Shown: one piece after another, positions 8,687-16,926 of the stretch
Position numbering within the stretch: position 1 is the first letter of the stretch
Layout: every line of letters begins with the position of its first letter
Source of the DNA: Robinsoniella peoriensis
GTDB taxonomy: Bacteria > Bacillota > Clostridia > Lachnospirales > Lachnospiraceae
DNA: 64,000 nucleotides
NCBI RefSeq assembly: GCF_000797495.1
Contig: NZ_JTGN01000021.1
Coordinates: 44,063 to 108,062 of the forward strand
Reading direction: 5' to 3'
Notes under the pieces: model-generated
Databases searched by the model: none
What the model was told of the DNA's origin: nothing
What the model saw: the letters and a program-made list of their open reading frames with translations, nothing else
Made by a program: the position numbers and the translations under genes

Positions 8687-9526
8687 TCATTTCTTACTTG
8701 TAAATACCACAAATTTGTGACCGTAATTACTCCAGACAGTACATGGCTCCTTTGCAAAATAAAAACTGCTAAAGAGCGCCTCAGATTCGGAAAGCCGAAA
8801 TGCCAGCTCAAACAACTCCTGTGTCATGGTAAAATAGATCTGATCCTCCTTTAAGCACAATTTCTCCAGATATTCTATTTCCTCGGGTTTTAACACTGTC
8901 TGAATACGATCTCTTTCATCCTGTTTTAAACTGCCATAATAAAAGTCCAGATAAGAATTCTCCATACCATTTTCTATGATTTTATCCTGAAGATACTGAT
9001 ACAGATCATCTTTGGATCCTTCTAAATACACCCAGTTATAATCCCGGAATCCCTCATCTATATTCTGCATACAGATACAGCCCTTATTTATTAACTCTTC
9101 CACCGTCATAGGCACCGGTCCGAATATCTCCTTAGACATTTTCAGGATTTCCAGCATATGGCCGATATTGCCTTCCCCGGCAAACTTTTTCATGTTGAAG
9201 AAATTCTCTTCAAATCCCAGCCAATGCAGCGGATGCTTTTCCGGCTTGAGTGTGACATCATGTTTTAACACCCCAGCATATACTTCCATTCTCATATCCT
9301 GCAGGTGCCAGCAAAAGTCCATAAAGTAATACAACTTTACATCCTCCCTGCCGATACCGGTCTCTTCCTCCAGCTCACGGTAGGCCGCATCCTCTGAGGT
9401 TTCTCCCGGTTCTATTTTTCCTCCTACAAAATTAAACAGACCCTCATACGGATCATTCATTCTTTTACAAAATAGTACCCGGTCCTTTTCAGGATTCAAA
9501 ATAATAATCGTATTATAATTACGCAT
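8687..9526 (-). CDS. Nudix hydrolase with an extra C-terminal domain
   Basis: The N-terminal half (1-135) is a Nudix domain with a complete box from G36 to about I58 (GKIEPGETSEDAAYRELEEE). It would hydrolyse a nucleoside diphosphate linked to another moiety, for example an oxidised dNTP. The C-terminal ~140 residues are not part of the Nudix fold; I see no catalytic motif in them and do not recognise the domain. At 279 residues it is nearly twice the length of a minimal MutT. It appears monocistronic, with its own hairpin downstream. Confidence 0.85.
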   Translation of the reverse strand: MRNYNTIIILNPEKDRVLFCKRMNDPYEGLFNFVGGKIEPGETSEDAAYRELEEETGIGREDVKLYYFMDFCWHLQDMRMEVYAGVLKHDVTLKPEKHPLHWLGFEENFFNMKKFAGEGNIGHMLEILKMSKEIFGPVPMTVEELINKGCICMQNIDEGFRDYNWVYLEGSKDDLYQYLQDKIIENGMENSYLDFYYGSLKQDERDRIQTVLKPEEIEYLEKLCLKEDQIYFTMTQELFELAFRLSESEALFSSFYFAKEPCTVWSNYGHKFVVFTSKK

Positions 9527-9578
9527 AACTGCCCCCTATCCCTGTATTATTAAAGGCGTATCAGCTGAGAATCTTACT

Positions 9579-10271
9579 TTACAGAAAGTTAGCAAAAATC
9601 GAGGCTCCCACTACGGTTAATATACCGGAAACCGCAATTGACAAACTGCTCATTGCTCCTTCTACCTCTCCAAGTTCCAGCGCTTTTGATGTTCCGATTG
9701 CGTGTGAAGAGGTGCCCAGTGCCAGCCCTACCGCTATTGGTTCGTAGATGCGGAATAACTTGCACACCAGCTCCCCAACAATATTTCCAAGTACGCCGGT
9801 TACAATAATAACTGCCACCGTAATCGTCGTAACTCCGCCTAATTCATCCGACACTCCCACTCCAATTGCAGTCGTGATAGACTTTGGTAATAGTGTAACA
9901 TAATATTGATGTTCAAGTCCAAACAAATATGCCAGCGCCAGCACACTGACTAAACTGGATAGTACCCCGGACACGATTCCAAAAGTGACCGCCACCATAT
10001 TCTTTTTCAAAAGCTCCAACTGCTGATATAGCGGTATCGCCAGACAGACCGTCGCAGGAGTCAGCAGATAACTGAGATATTTAGCAGATTCATTAAAACT
10101 GTCATAATCCACACCCAGGAGTTTAATCACCAAAATAACAAATATAATCGATATCAGCAACGGATTAAAAACTGCCTTCTTAAATTTTTTCCGTATCAAT
10201 ATCCCTAATACATATCCTAAAATACATACTGCAACGCCAAAATAAACGGATTCACATAGAAATTCTTTCAC
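9579..10271 (-). CDS. lrgB: LrgB/CidB family membrane protein
   Basis: This 230-residue polytopic protein matches the LrgB family: VCLAIPLYQQ near residue 77, the conserved PKSITTAIGVGVSDELGG block, and SSHAIGTSKALELGE. LrgB acts with LrgA, encoded just upstream, whose gene overlaps this one by 20 bases. The pair was described as holin/antiholin-like regulators of murein hydrolases. In Bacillus the homologous pair (PftAB) acts in pyruvate uptake. Which role applies here cannot be decided; no LytTR two-component genes are adjacent. Confidence 0.92.
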   Translation of the reverse strand: MKEFLCESVYFGVAVCILGYVLGILIRKKFKKAVFNPLLISIIFVILVIKLLGVDYDSFNESAKYLSYLLTPATVCLAIPLYQQLELLKKNMVAVTFGIVSGVLSSLVSVLALAYLFGLEHQYYVTLLPKSITTAIGVGVSDELGGVTTITVAVIIVTGVLGNIVGELVCKLFRIYEPIAVGLALGTSSHAIGTSKALELGEVEGAMSSLSIAVSGILTVVGASIFANFL

Positions 10272-10632
10272 TGTTTTCCCTGTCCTTTCGCTGTTTTTGA
10301 ATAATCTTCTGAGATGACTTTCCTGTTACCACCATAACAATAATCGTTGTCACAAATGTAATAACGACGATTGGAAGTAAAATCTTCTGCAGATCCCCCC
10401 AGACCACAATCAGGCCTACCGCGGCTGGAATAAACATGGGCGGCATAATATCCAGCAGAAAATGTGCTGCATTGATCACCCTGTGAAGTTTAATTATTTT
10501 CGTTGACAGGCAAAAAAGCATCAATACCAAACCATAAATACTCGCCGGTATCGGAAGGGGAATAAAGTGATGCATCATTTCCCCTAAAAAGGTAACAATC
10601 AAAATAATCCCAAATTGACCCAGTAATTGCAT
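10252..10632 (-). CDS. lrgA: LrgA/CidA family membrane protein
   Basis: This 126-residue protein has four membrane segments and the family signature IPLPIPASIYGLVLMLFCL, followed by DIMPPMFIPAAVGLI. It is the first gene of the lrgAB operon. ATG 10632 follows AAAGGAGAG at good spacing. A consensus sigma-A promoter lies about 150 bases upstream with a palindrome in its spacer, which suggests repression by a dimeric regulator. Confidence 0.92.
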   Translation of the reverse strand: MQLLGQFGIILIVTFLGEMMHHFIPLPIPASIYGLVLMLFCLSTKIIKLHRVINAAHFLLDIMPPMFIPAAVGLIVVWGDLQKILLPIVVITFVTTIIVMVVTGKSSQKIIQKQRKDRENSERISM

Positions 10633-10784
10633 AATCTCTCCTTTTCATACGTGATACCATGTTCTTTCAAACAATGATTTGCGCACTTTCATACGCCGGC
10701 TGGTACAGCAATTTCTAAAAAGCCAGCAATTCCAATGGCTGCTTAGAAAACGCCGCACATGACTACATTATCAGATACCAAATT

Positions 10785-10813
10785 ATTGTATAATTGTATA
10801 CAATCTTTGTCAA
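10785..10813 (-). promoter_or_regulatory. Sigma-A promoter of lrgAB with operator in the spacer
   Basis: On the minus strand TTGACA (10813-10808) and TACAAT (10790-10785) are 17 bases apart. The 12-bp perfect palindrome ATTGTATACAAT (10804-10793) fills most of the spacer, the position where a bound repressor would exclude RNA polymerase. The sequence resembles GntR-type operators. Confidence 0.75.
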
Positions 10814-10914
10814 GTGTTATGCTGTATGTAATTTATCTAATACCCCGGATAATTTTATGCAACTATACAAAGGATCTTTCCCTCACAGCATTCATTAGTA
10901 TCCATGCCAAAGCT

Positions 10915-11367
10915 TCATTCTTTTGCAATAACTCTCTCCACAAGCCTCCGAAAAGCCTCTTCAAAACGAATATCGTCTTCCTCCGTCCTCTTCCTTGGGC
11001 CTTTCCCATGGAATTTGGATGAACTCCTCCGGGCCTTCTTAGACATATGCCGTTCAAACAACATCTGGTCTATATTCTCATTGGTATATTCTTTACCACT
11101 CTGGTGCATCACATACACCCCTTTGCCAAGGGCCATTGCCGCAACGCCGTAATCCTGTGTTACCACAATGTCCCCTCTGGCAGACTTTCCAATCAGGGCA
11201 AAATCTGCTGAATCTGCCCCTTTGTCAACTATAATTACCTGCGCATAATCCGAACTCATTACATGTGAAGTATCACAAATCAAAATCAGGGAAATGTCCT
11301 TCGCCTGCGCCACTTTCTCTACAATTTTCACTACCGGGCATGCATCAGCATCCACTAATATCTTCAT
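10915..11367 (-). CDS. YaiI/YqxD family protein (UPF0178, PIN-like)
   Basis: This protein of about 150 residues starts MKILVDADACPV and contains VDKGADSADFALIGKSARGDIVVTQD in parts, the hallmark acidic segments of the YaiI/YqxD family. Family members have a PIN-like nuclease fold, but no cellular role is established. I prefer ATG 11367 over the in-frame ATG four codons upstream because the family begins at MKILVDAD and GGGGA precedes it. The C-terminal 40 residues are basic and may bind nucleic acid. Confidence 0.88.
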   Translation of the reverse strand: MKILVDADACPVVKIVEKVAQAKDISLILICDTSHVMSSDYAQVIIVDKGADSADFALIGKSARGDIVVTQDYGVAAMALGKGVYVMHQSGKEYTNENIDQMLFERHMSKKARRSSSKFHGKGPRKRTEEDDIRFEEAFRRLVERVIAKE

Positions 11368-11457
11368 ATCTTTCCCCATTGATGGTCACTTACTCCCTTT
11401 TATTATCCTTGTTACGTGTATCAAAATACCTCTGTCCGGACGATTATTCATACGCGT

Positions 11458-12480
11458 TTAATACCGGTTGTGGACATATTCAGCGAAACACATAAAATCT
11501 TTTATCTCAAGCACTGTTCCATCATCCAGGACAGCCCGCCCTTTCATTTTTCCAAATACCTGATGCTGATCTGTACCCACCACAATTACATCCATCTTGG
11601 CAGCCCGGTCTATAACCGGCTCAAATTCCATTTCAAACCGCCCGTCACTGGATGTAAACGTCCAGTTTTTCATATAACTGTCAGATGGAATATGAAAGAC
11701 AACGTCATCCAGTTTATGCCCGGTTCCATTGTAAAAAAGGATATTCTCTGATGCCGCACTGGTATCTCCGAATCCATAACCGATATTAAATCCGAATGGC
11801 TTCCCGTTAACAACACCATTTCCGGATCCCCAATACCAGTTATTATCATACGTCCAGACGCCCCTTCCCCAGTCCAGTGTTCCGAAATCCGTATCCGGGG
11901 AAAAGATAAATTCCCGATCCCCCAGCCGCATCCTGCCTTTTGCTCTCATACAATTTATTTTCTGATTATAATAAAAAGCTGTTTTCTTTTCCTTCCATGG
12001 AGTGGCAATTACCATAGAATCCTGTTGTGTCTCCTCCAATATAATATCACAGGAAAATTCTTTCCCTTCAAAAAAGCGGGGCCACTTACATCGGATTCTC
12101 CGCTTTCCATTCTGTACCTCGAAACGCATATGCATCTTTTTGTCATGGTAACTGGTATTTCCTTCCATAGAATTAGAAGGCAGGTGAATTCTTCCCATGG
12201 TAAACGGCTTTAAGATCGTTTCGGTATGTTCCCATGGTCTGGTGAAATCCAGAATCGACGCCGATTCAAGTCCAATATAACCATCATCCGAAATAGTAAA
12301 TGCCGCAGCGAAATCCTGATTCAGAACCAAATAATAATCCCATTCCTTAATTCTGAATTTCGGAGCCTTAATTTTGCTTCTGTCATAAATCTGAACCTGA
12401 TGTCTGGACCACCCTGGCTCCGTAAGACTGCCATCTTTCTGTAGAAGTGGTTGGCTTGCAGTAACTTCATGATTTCTCAT
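11458..12480 (-). CDS. DUF2804 family protein
   Basis: This 340-residue protein has no signal peptide or membrane segment. The N-terminal block (LLQKDGSLTEPGWSRH; KAPKFRIKEWDYY) and the later LDWGRGVWTYDNNWYWGSG stretch identify DUF2804, an all-beta family without known activity. It is rich in aromatic residues, as ligand-binding beta proteins often are. It is separated by about 60 bases from the phosphatase-like gene upstream, so it may belong to that short operon. Confidence 0.85.
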   Translation of the reverse strand: MRNHEVTASQPLLQKDGSLTEPGWSRHQVQIYDRSKIKAPKFRIKEWDYYLVLNQDFAAAFTISDDGYIGLESASILDFTRPWEHTETILKPFTMGRIHLPSNSMEGNTSYHDKKMHMRFEVQNGKRRIRCKWPRFFEGKEFSCDIILEETQQDSMVIATPWKEKKTAFYYNQKINCMRAKGRMRLGDREFIFSPDTDFGTLDWGRGVWTYDNNWYWGSGNGVVNGKPFGFNIGYGFGDTSAASENILFYNGTGHKLDDVVFHIPSDSYMKNWTFTSSDGRFEMEFEPVIDRAAKMDVIVVGTDQHQVFGKMKGRAVLDDGTVLEIKDFMCFAEYVHNRY

Positions 12481-12541
12481 ACGCGCTCCTTTCCCGCTGG
12501 CATAACAAAATGGCAGCGTTAGAAAATAAATTTTTTACCAG

Positions 12542-13309
12542 CTATTTATTCCATAAACCCATGCTTTCCTCCCATACTACAGGACTTCCTGCCAGAATGG
12601 AGCAGGGTGCATCTAAGGTAATCGGAGTTCCATCCATTGTAGTAATGACTCCGCCTGCCTCTTCCAGTATAACAGATGCCGCAGCGTAATCCCATGGCTG
12701 TAACAGCATTTCAAAATAAAGTCCATTCCTCCCGGAAGCAATCCGGCATATGTCCAGGGTAGAAGACCCGCCATTACGTATTCCATGGCTCTGCAGATAC
12801 AATTTCTTGGCAAAATCAAAGGAACGGTCCGTTTCTTCTGAATTATACCTGGCACATCCGAAAGCCACAATACTCTCCTCAAGAGAGACATCCTTTACCG
12901 TCAGGCGCCCTTCATTGCAATATGCCCCTTCGCCCTTCTTAGCCCAATACATCTCATCCAGATAAGGATTATATACAACTCCGGCAAAACCCTTCCCCTG
13001 ATATGCAACTCCAACTGAAATACAACTGTGATGATAATCATGAATAAAATTTGTAGTTCCGTCAATGGGATCAATGATAAAATAATACCCTTCCCCCAAA
13101 GGTTCCTGCATATGATTTTCTTCTCCGATAAAACCGGCTTCCGGAAAAACCGCTTTTAATCTTTCTACTAAAAATTCCTGTATCTGGCAATCAAATGCAG
13201 TCACAAAATTCGCATAACCACTTTTTTCAGATATATTTTTGCTTCCGGCATGGGCATTTCTCAGTATCTGCCCTGCTTCTTTTACAATCTCCCTGATTTC
13301 TGTCAGCAT
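12542..13309 (-). CDS. Inositol monophosphatase family protein
   Basis: This 255-residue Mg-dependent sugar-phosphate phosphatase has the metal-binding motifs GEEN (about 62-65), IDPIDGTTNF (D80, D83) and WDYAAASVILEEAGG (about 203). Family members hydrolyse inositol-1-phosphate, fructose-1,6-bisphosphate or 3'-phosphoadenosine phosphates; the sequence alone does not choose among these. Its start overlaps the end of the yaaA gene by seven bases, so it is co-translated with it. Confidence 0.92.
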   Translation of the reverse strand: MLTEIREIVKEAGQILRNAHAGSKNISEKSGYANFVTAFDCQIQEFLVERLKAVFPEAGFIGEENHMQEPLGEGYYFIIDPIDGTTNFIHDYHHSCISVGVAYQGKGFAGVVYNPYLDEMYWAKKGEGAYCNEGRLTVKDVSLEESIVAFGCARYNSEETDRSFDFAKKLYLQSHGIRNGGSSTLDICRIASGRNGLYFEMLLQPWDYAAASVILEEAGGVITTMDGTPITLDAPCSILAGSPVVWEESMGLWNK

Positions 13310-14118
13310 CCTGTCTCCTCTTTCTTCTCCTGCCTGTCCTTATTTACGTCTTTTAAAAATACCAATATATTATCGCTGGAATCCTGTTGGGAAAAATAAT
13401 AGTCCAAACCTTTAAATTCTTTGATTTTGGATATTTCCCCCACCTGTTTTTCTGCAAGCCAGCGGACCATTTCCCCTCTTGCCATTTTTGCCTGGGTCCC
13501 TTTCACCCGAATTCTGCGGTTCTGATCACTTTCCACCGCTTCTCCAAATACACAGGTAACAAACCGAACATCGGGCTCCAGAAATGGTTCTACTGCTTTG
13601 CTGTATTCTTTGGATGCCAGGTTCAGTATTACCTTATCATCCTTAACCAGCTCCCGATAAATGCGTTTGCCCCAGAACTGATAAAGATTCTTCCCATCAC
13701 CTGCCGCCAAAGCAGCCTGCATCTCCAGCCGGTAAGGATATACTGCATCCAGGGGCTTTAGTATCCCATAGAATCCGGAAAGAATACGCAGATTTTCCTG
13801 AACATATTCCCATTGGCGATCTGAAAACACCCGGGGTGCCATATATTGATACTGAATTCCTTCATATGTCAAAAGAGCCGGTGTCATACCGGTAAGTCCA
13901 CGGCGTACATCTAACCGTTTCATATTCCGGTACCGCCTGAAATTTAACTCTGCAATTTTATCATTGCACTTCAATATCCCCTTCAGCTCTTCATAAGAAA
14001 GCCTCTTTAATATACTATGTAATGTCTCCGCCTGTTTTGAAAAAGCCGGAAAATCAGTAAATTCTATAGAATTTTCATCCTGCACCATTTTCTTTGCAGG
14101 AGATATTATAATCTTCAT
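13303..14118 (-). CDS. yaaA: YaaA family protein (peroxide stress response)
   Basis: This 271-residue protein has the family start MKIIISPAKKM and the conserved AYDGIQY-like segment LLTYEGIQYQYMAPRVFS, then RILSGFYGILKPLD and VNLASKEYSKAV-like LNLASKEYSKAV. In E. coli YaaA binds DNA and lowers free iron under peroxide stress. It sits in an operon with the flavodoxin-like gene (two bases upstream) and the phosphatase gene downstream. A link to the oxidative-stress genes at 50-56 kb is only thematic. Confidence 0.93.
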   Translation of the reverse strand: MKIIISPAKKMVQDENSIEFTDFPAFSKQAETLHSILKRLSYEELKGILKCNDKIAELNFRRYRNMKRLDVRRGLTGMTPALLTYEGIQYQYMAPRVFSDRQWEYVQENLRILSGFYGILKPLDAVYPYRLEMQAALAAGDGKNLYQFWGKRIYRELVKDDKVILNLASKEYSKAVEPFLEPDVRFVTCVFGEAVESDQNRRIRVKGTQAKMARGEMVRWLAEKQVGEISKIKEFKGLDYYFSQQDSSDNILVFLKDVNKDRQEKKEETGC

Positions 14119-14120
14119 AC

Positions 14121-14636
14121 TCAGCTCCTGATCATACTTAATGCAAACTTTTTAACGCCAATCAGATCCTCTTCATCCGGATGTCCCAAAGCCTGATCAA
14201 AATTTCGAATCAAAGCATCTGCCTGAGGCATGCCCTTTTCCTGCATTCCTTCATAACGCTTTCGTACAGACACCGGCATCTGGCCCGTACACATATAATT
14301 TCCTTCCACCTGACAGTCCTGGGGAAGGGCGGCCTTCACACCGGATAAGATCTTCTGGAAATATTCCTCTGACCCTTCAAATCCGGCCGTTCCAAACAGC
14401 GCAATCTTTTTTCCGCCCAGCATTGGCAATACACCTTTTAATTTATCTGAGCATTGTCCTTTATCTGTCCAGAATCCAAGGAATATTATCTCCGAATCTG
14501 TAATCTCATCGCTTTTGGCATCCACGGCATTTCCACAGAACATCACATCCACAAGATTTCTGACCGAATTATATATCGTATCTGCTAACATTTTTGTATT
14601 ACCAGTTTGTGAATCATATAAAATTGAAACTTTCAT
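14121..14636 (-). CDS. Flavodoxin family protein
   Basis: This 171-residue protein has the FMN phosphate-binding loop YDSQTGNTKMLA (residues 8-19) and a second FMN-contact region FLGFWTDKGQCSD, in which the W (about 57) would stack on the isoalloxazine ring. GTAGFEGSEEYF is the third loop. Flavodoxins carry electrons between redox enzymes; the partner is not evident. The short tail after the flavodoxin core ends in IGVKKFALSMIRS. It is the first gene of the yaaA operon. Confidence 0.88.
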   Translation of the reverse strand: MKVSILYDSQTGNTKMLADTIYNSVRNLVDVMFCGNAVDAKSDEITDSEIIFLGFWTDKGQCSDKLKGVLPMLGGKKIALFGTAGFEGSEEYFQKILSGVKAALPQDCQVEGNYMCTGQMPVSVRKRYEGMQEKGMPQADALIRNFDQALGHPDEEDLIGVKKFALSMIRS

Positions 14637-14741
14637 CTAAAATGCCTCCTTTTTATTCAATACATCTATTATAAACTCTTTGTAGCCGTTTTTCTACTAT
14701 ATCTTATACCCAATATACAGAATGACAGGAACTTACAGCAC

Positions 14742-14776
14742 AAAAAAACCGGCAGGCCCGTCAATTAGCTCTGCCG
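14742..14776 (-). terminator. Rho-independent terminator after yccF
   Basis: On the minus strand CGGCAG (14776-14771) pairs with CTGCCG (14755-14750), followed by GTTTTTTT. It closes the riboswitch-controlled unit. Confidence 0.8.
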
Positions 14777-14784
14777 ATCTCTTT

Positions 14785-15150
14785 TTAAACTACTCTCGCA
14801 CCAAATGGCATCAATGCCAGTTTTGCAATCTTAAACTGCTGTAATCCAAATGGAATTCCTACAATGGTAATGCATAAAACTGCACCGATAACTGCCGATT
14901 CAATTGCAAGGGGTATGCCGGATAGTATCAGCCACAATACATTTAACAATAAAGAGCCAACACCTCCGCCATATACAACCTCTTTTCCAAATGGAAAGAA
15001 ACACAAGCCTGCAAATTTAAAACACTGGGTTCCAACCGGAATACCTACGATGGTAATACACCACAGGCAGCCAATCAAAAGCCAGCTGATACCTGATATA
15101 AATCCTCCAAAAATAAACCATAAAATATTTCCTAAACATCCCATATCCAA
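14785..15150 (-). CDS. yccF: YccF family inner-membrane protein
   Basis: This 121-residue protein has two copies of the YccF hydrophobic repeat: GCLWCITIVGIPVGTQCFKFA and GAVLCITIVGIPFGLQQFKIA (in parts), each next to membrane helices. The domain (YccF/DUF307) has no established function. ATG 15150 follows AGGAGG at seven bases. It is the second gene behind a yybP-ykoY type leader, so its expression should respond to Mn2+; a role in metal or envelope homeostasis is an inference from that. Confidence 0.88.
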   Translation of the reverse strand: MDMGCLGNILWFIFGGFISGISWLLIGCLWCITIVGIPVGTQCFKFAGLCFFPFGKEVVYGGGVGSLLLNVLWLILSGIPLAIESAVIGAVLCITIVGIPFGLQQFKIAKLALMPFGARVV

Positions 15151-15181
15151 TCCTCCTGAGTCATTTATTTACGATTGTCTT

Positions 15182-15256
15182 CTTTACTGCTTCATTATTT
15201 ACTGCTTCATTATTTACTGCTTCATTCTTTGCCGCTTCATTCTTTACTGCTTCATT
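15182..15256 (-). repeat. 15-bp minisatellite starting at a stop codon (5 copies)
   Basis: Five tandem copies of a 15-bp unit (CTTTACTGCTTCATT on plus) run from 15256 to 15182. The first copy contains the last codons ATG AAG CAG TAA of the preceding gene, and each further copy regenerates them. The array fills the gap to yccF. Confidence 0.9.
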
Positions 15257-15672
15257 CTTTCCAAGCTATAAAGTGCATTTTCTACACGCTCTATAGCCTC
15301 CTCAACCTGTTCTTTGCTCTGATTGATTTTGGACTGTACGTACCAGTCTGATACTATATTGTCCAAAAAGAAGTCAGCAAATACTGCGAAACTGCCAATA
15401 TCAATATGCACCTCAGGATGCATACTTACATCCCGCAACTCTTTTTGAAATTTTCGCAGAAGCATTTTGGTATTTTCCATCTCTTCATTGGCACTGTCAA
15501 TCTTGGAATGCTTGAGCATTCCGCTGATAAAACCGCCTCCCAGCATATCCCATATTCCGAATCCTTTAGCACTGGCTAATGACTGGTCTACACGGTTCAA
15601 ACTTTGTAATGCTGCTCTTCCCGCCATTATTGCTTCTTCAATTTCCCTGTTATTTCTTTCTGCATTGTCCAT
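15244..15672 (-). CDS. Uncharacterised cytoplasmic protein behind the Mn riboswitch
   Basis: This 142-residue protein of unknown family is mostly helical and charged (RNNREIEEAI at the start, SKEQVEEAIERVENALYSLE at the end, probably coiled coil). A glycine-rich hydrophobic patch, GFGIWDMLGGGFISGMLKH, lies near the middle and could associate with membrane. I start it at ATG 15672, eight bases after AGGAG; a longer frame upstream runs through the riboswitch and is rejected. It is the first gene after the riboswitch and is followed by yccF. No cysteine or histidine cluster for metal is visible. Confidence 0.8.
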   Translation of the reverse strand: MDNAERNNREIEEAIMAGRAALQSLNRVDQSLASAKGFGIWDMLGGGFISGMLKHSKIDSANEEMENTKMLLRKFQKELRDVSMHPEVHIDIGSFAVFADFFLDNIVSDWYVQSKINQSKEQVEEAIERVENALYSLERMKQ

Positions 15673-15746
15673 ACTCTTTCTCCTCTCTCGGCCTTTAGCG
15701 GCCTTAACTGGTGTCAGGTTACTGCAAAGACTGCCGGTTTCAGAGA

Positions 15747-15874
15747 GCAAAATAAAAAGACTCTTATCGCAGCAATCTTCGCTACAATAAAAGTCTTGCA
15801 CATTTCATTCGATACGGATATAAAATATCGTATTGACGATTTCGAATCACCTTTCGGTTAGGCTACTCCCTTTT
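15747..15874 (-). promoter_or_regulatory. yybP-ykoY (Mn2+) riboswitch with overlapping intrinsic terminator
   Basis: Read on minus, the leader has AAAAGGGAGTAGCC (15874-15861), then ATCGTCAATACG, then GCAAGACTTTT (15799 onwards). These match the conserved L1 (GGGGAGUAG), L3 (CGUCA) and closing GCAAGAC parts of the yybP-ykoY manganese riboswitch. AAAAG/CTTTT forms P1. The AAGACT of the aptamer's end also starts a 17-bp fully paired stem (15797-15781 with 15773-15757, three G-U pairs) followed by a U-rich tract. Metal binding would sequester AAGACT and prevent termination, a classic ON switch. Confidence 0.85.
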
Positions 15875-15884
15875 ATGTAAATTC

Positions 15885-15913
15885 AATATATCATATGGTA
15901 ATTTTTATGTCAA
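15885..15913 (-). promoter_or_regulatory. Sigma-A promoter of the riboswitch unit
   Basis: On minus, TTGACA (15913-15908) and TATATT (15890-15885) are 17 bases apart. Transcription would begin a few bases before the riboswitch. Confidence 0.8.
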
Positions 15914-15941
15914 GAATACGCTTCTTAAATTTTTCTGACAT

Positions 15942-16820
15942 TTAGTACTTTCTGCCGCACCTGCTGCAAAACGCATCTAGTTCCCCGCCTTCATTTCCAC
16001 ATGACGGACATAATTTCTTAGAGTTATCCACAATATCAGATTTTTCCGTGGATAACTTCTCTGATTCTGCCGTTTCAGCGGTACTACTTGTGGACAGAAC
16101 CTCTTTTGGCGCCAGAGCCGCCGTGTTTGCTGCCGGTACTGTGTTTACCGCCGGTGCCGCCGTGTTTGCTGCCGGTACTGTATTTACCGCCGGTGCCGCC
16201 GTGTTTGCTGCCGGTACTGTATTTACTGCCGGTGCCGCCGTGTTTGCTGCCGGAGCCGCTGTACTCATAACCGCCTGCGGCTGCATGATTCCGGTATTTT
16301 GATATACTGGCTGGCTCTGGGTAGCAGCCGTTTCACGCATAGCATCTTTTTGCGGATCTCTCATAACAAAATCTTCTTTTTTCGGCATCGGAGGAATTTC
16401 ACACTCTTTAAACTGAGTCCTATGGTCGACACCGCCGCCCATTTTCTTATTAATTTCACTTACATTTCTGCAAATAACCACGATCATTAATGCAAATTCA
16501 TAGAAAATACGAAGTATCAGATTACCAAATATCAGTACTGCAAACCCAAGTACCATTTGCAGGCAGAGAATATTAAATACCCCCACCGTGGTGCAGACGC
16601 ACGCCCCAAGTACATAAAAGAACTTTAACAGCCCTTCAATAATAAAATTTTTAAATTGCAGATAATCATAAAGCCAGCCAAAGAAACCATGAAAACGGTT
16701 TACGTTTTTCTTTGACATGAAGGCAAAGAATACTACAAACGACATAATAATACCAATAATTACACCAGCGACTGTCATAATGACCCCAAACTGTTTTAAA
16801 ATCGACATATAATGATCCAT
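15942..16820 (-). CDS. Membrane protein with Pro/Ala repeat linker and C-terminal zinc ribbon (DUF4282-like)
   Basis: This protein of about 292 residues has a first membrane helix near 11-35 and two further helices (about 72-115). The segment FGNLILRIFYEFALMIVVICRN resembles DUF4282. A low-complexity Pro/Ala/Val/Asn/Thr linker follows, built from a 13-residue repeat, and the protein ends in a double-CxxC zinc ribbon (CPSCGNEGGELDAFCSRCG). I start it at ATG 16820, seven bases after AGGAGG. The function is unknown; the repeat number probably varies between strains. Confidence 0.82.
   Translation of the reverse strand: MDHYMSILKQFGVIMTVAGVIIGIIMSFVVFFAFMSKKNVNRFHGFFGWLYDYLQFKNFIIEGLLKFFYVLGACVCTTVGVFNILCLQMVLGFAVLIFGNLILRIFYEFALMIVVICRNVSEINKKMGGGVDHRTQFKECEIPPMPKKEDFVMRDPQKDAMRETAATQSQPVYQNTGIMQPQAVMSTAAPAANTAAPAVNTVPAANTAAPAVNTVPAANTAAPAVNTVPAANTAALAPKEVLSTSSTAETAESEKLSTEKSDIVDNSKKLCPSCGNEGGELDAFCSRCGRKY
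16117..16253 (-). repeat. 39-bp in-frame tandem repeat (3.5 copies)
   Basis: Copies start at 16117, 16156, 16195 and 16234 (partial) and are nearly identical at the DNA level. Each encodes 13 residues of the PAVNTVPAANTAA type. The high identity indicates recent slippage or unequal exchange. Confidence 0.9.
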
Positions 16821-16926
16821 TTCAAATCCTCCTGTCATCTAATACTATATTTCTTCTATTATAGCTCACTTATTTCTTATTGTATACCTTTACGCCGCCT
16901 GCAAATTTAAACATTCTGTTAAAATA

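Noticed and set aside
15673..15801. Upstream extension of the gene at 15244-15672 as coding sequence
   Set aside because: This part is the riboswitch expression platform and terminator; a strong AGGAG with ATG at 15672 marks the real start.
16024..16055. Pair of DnaA-box-like sequences (TTATCCACA and CGTGGATAA)
   Set aside because: They lie inside the coding region of the zinc-ribbon protein and there are only two, so chance is a sufficient explanation.
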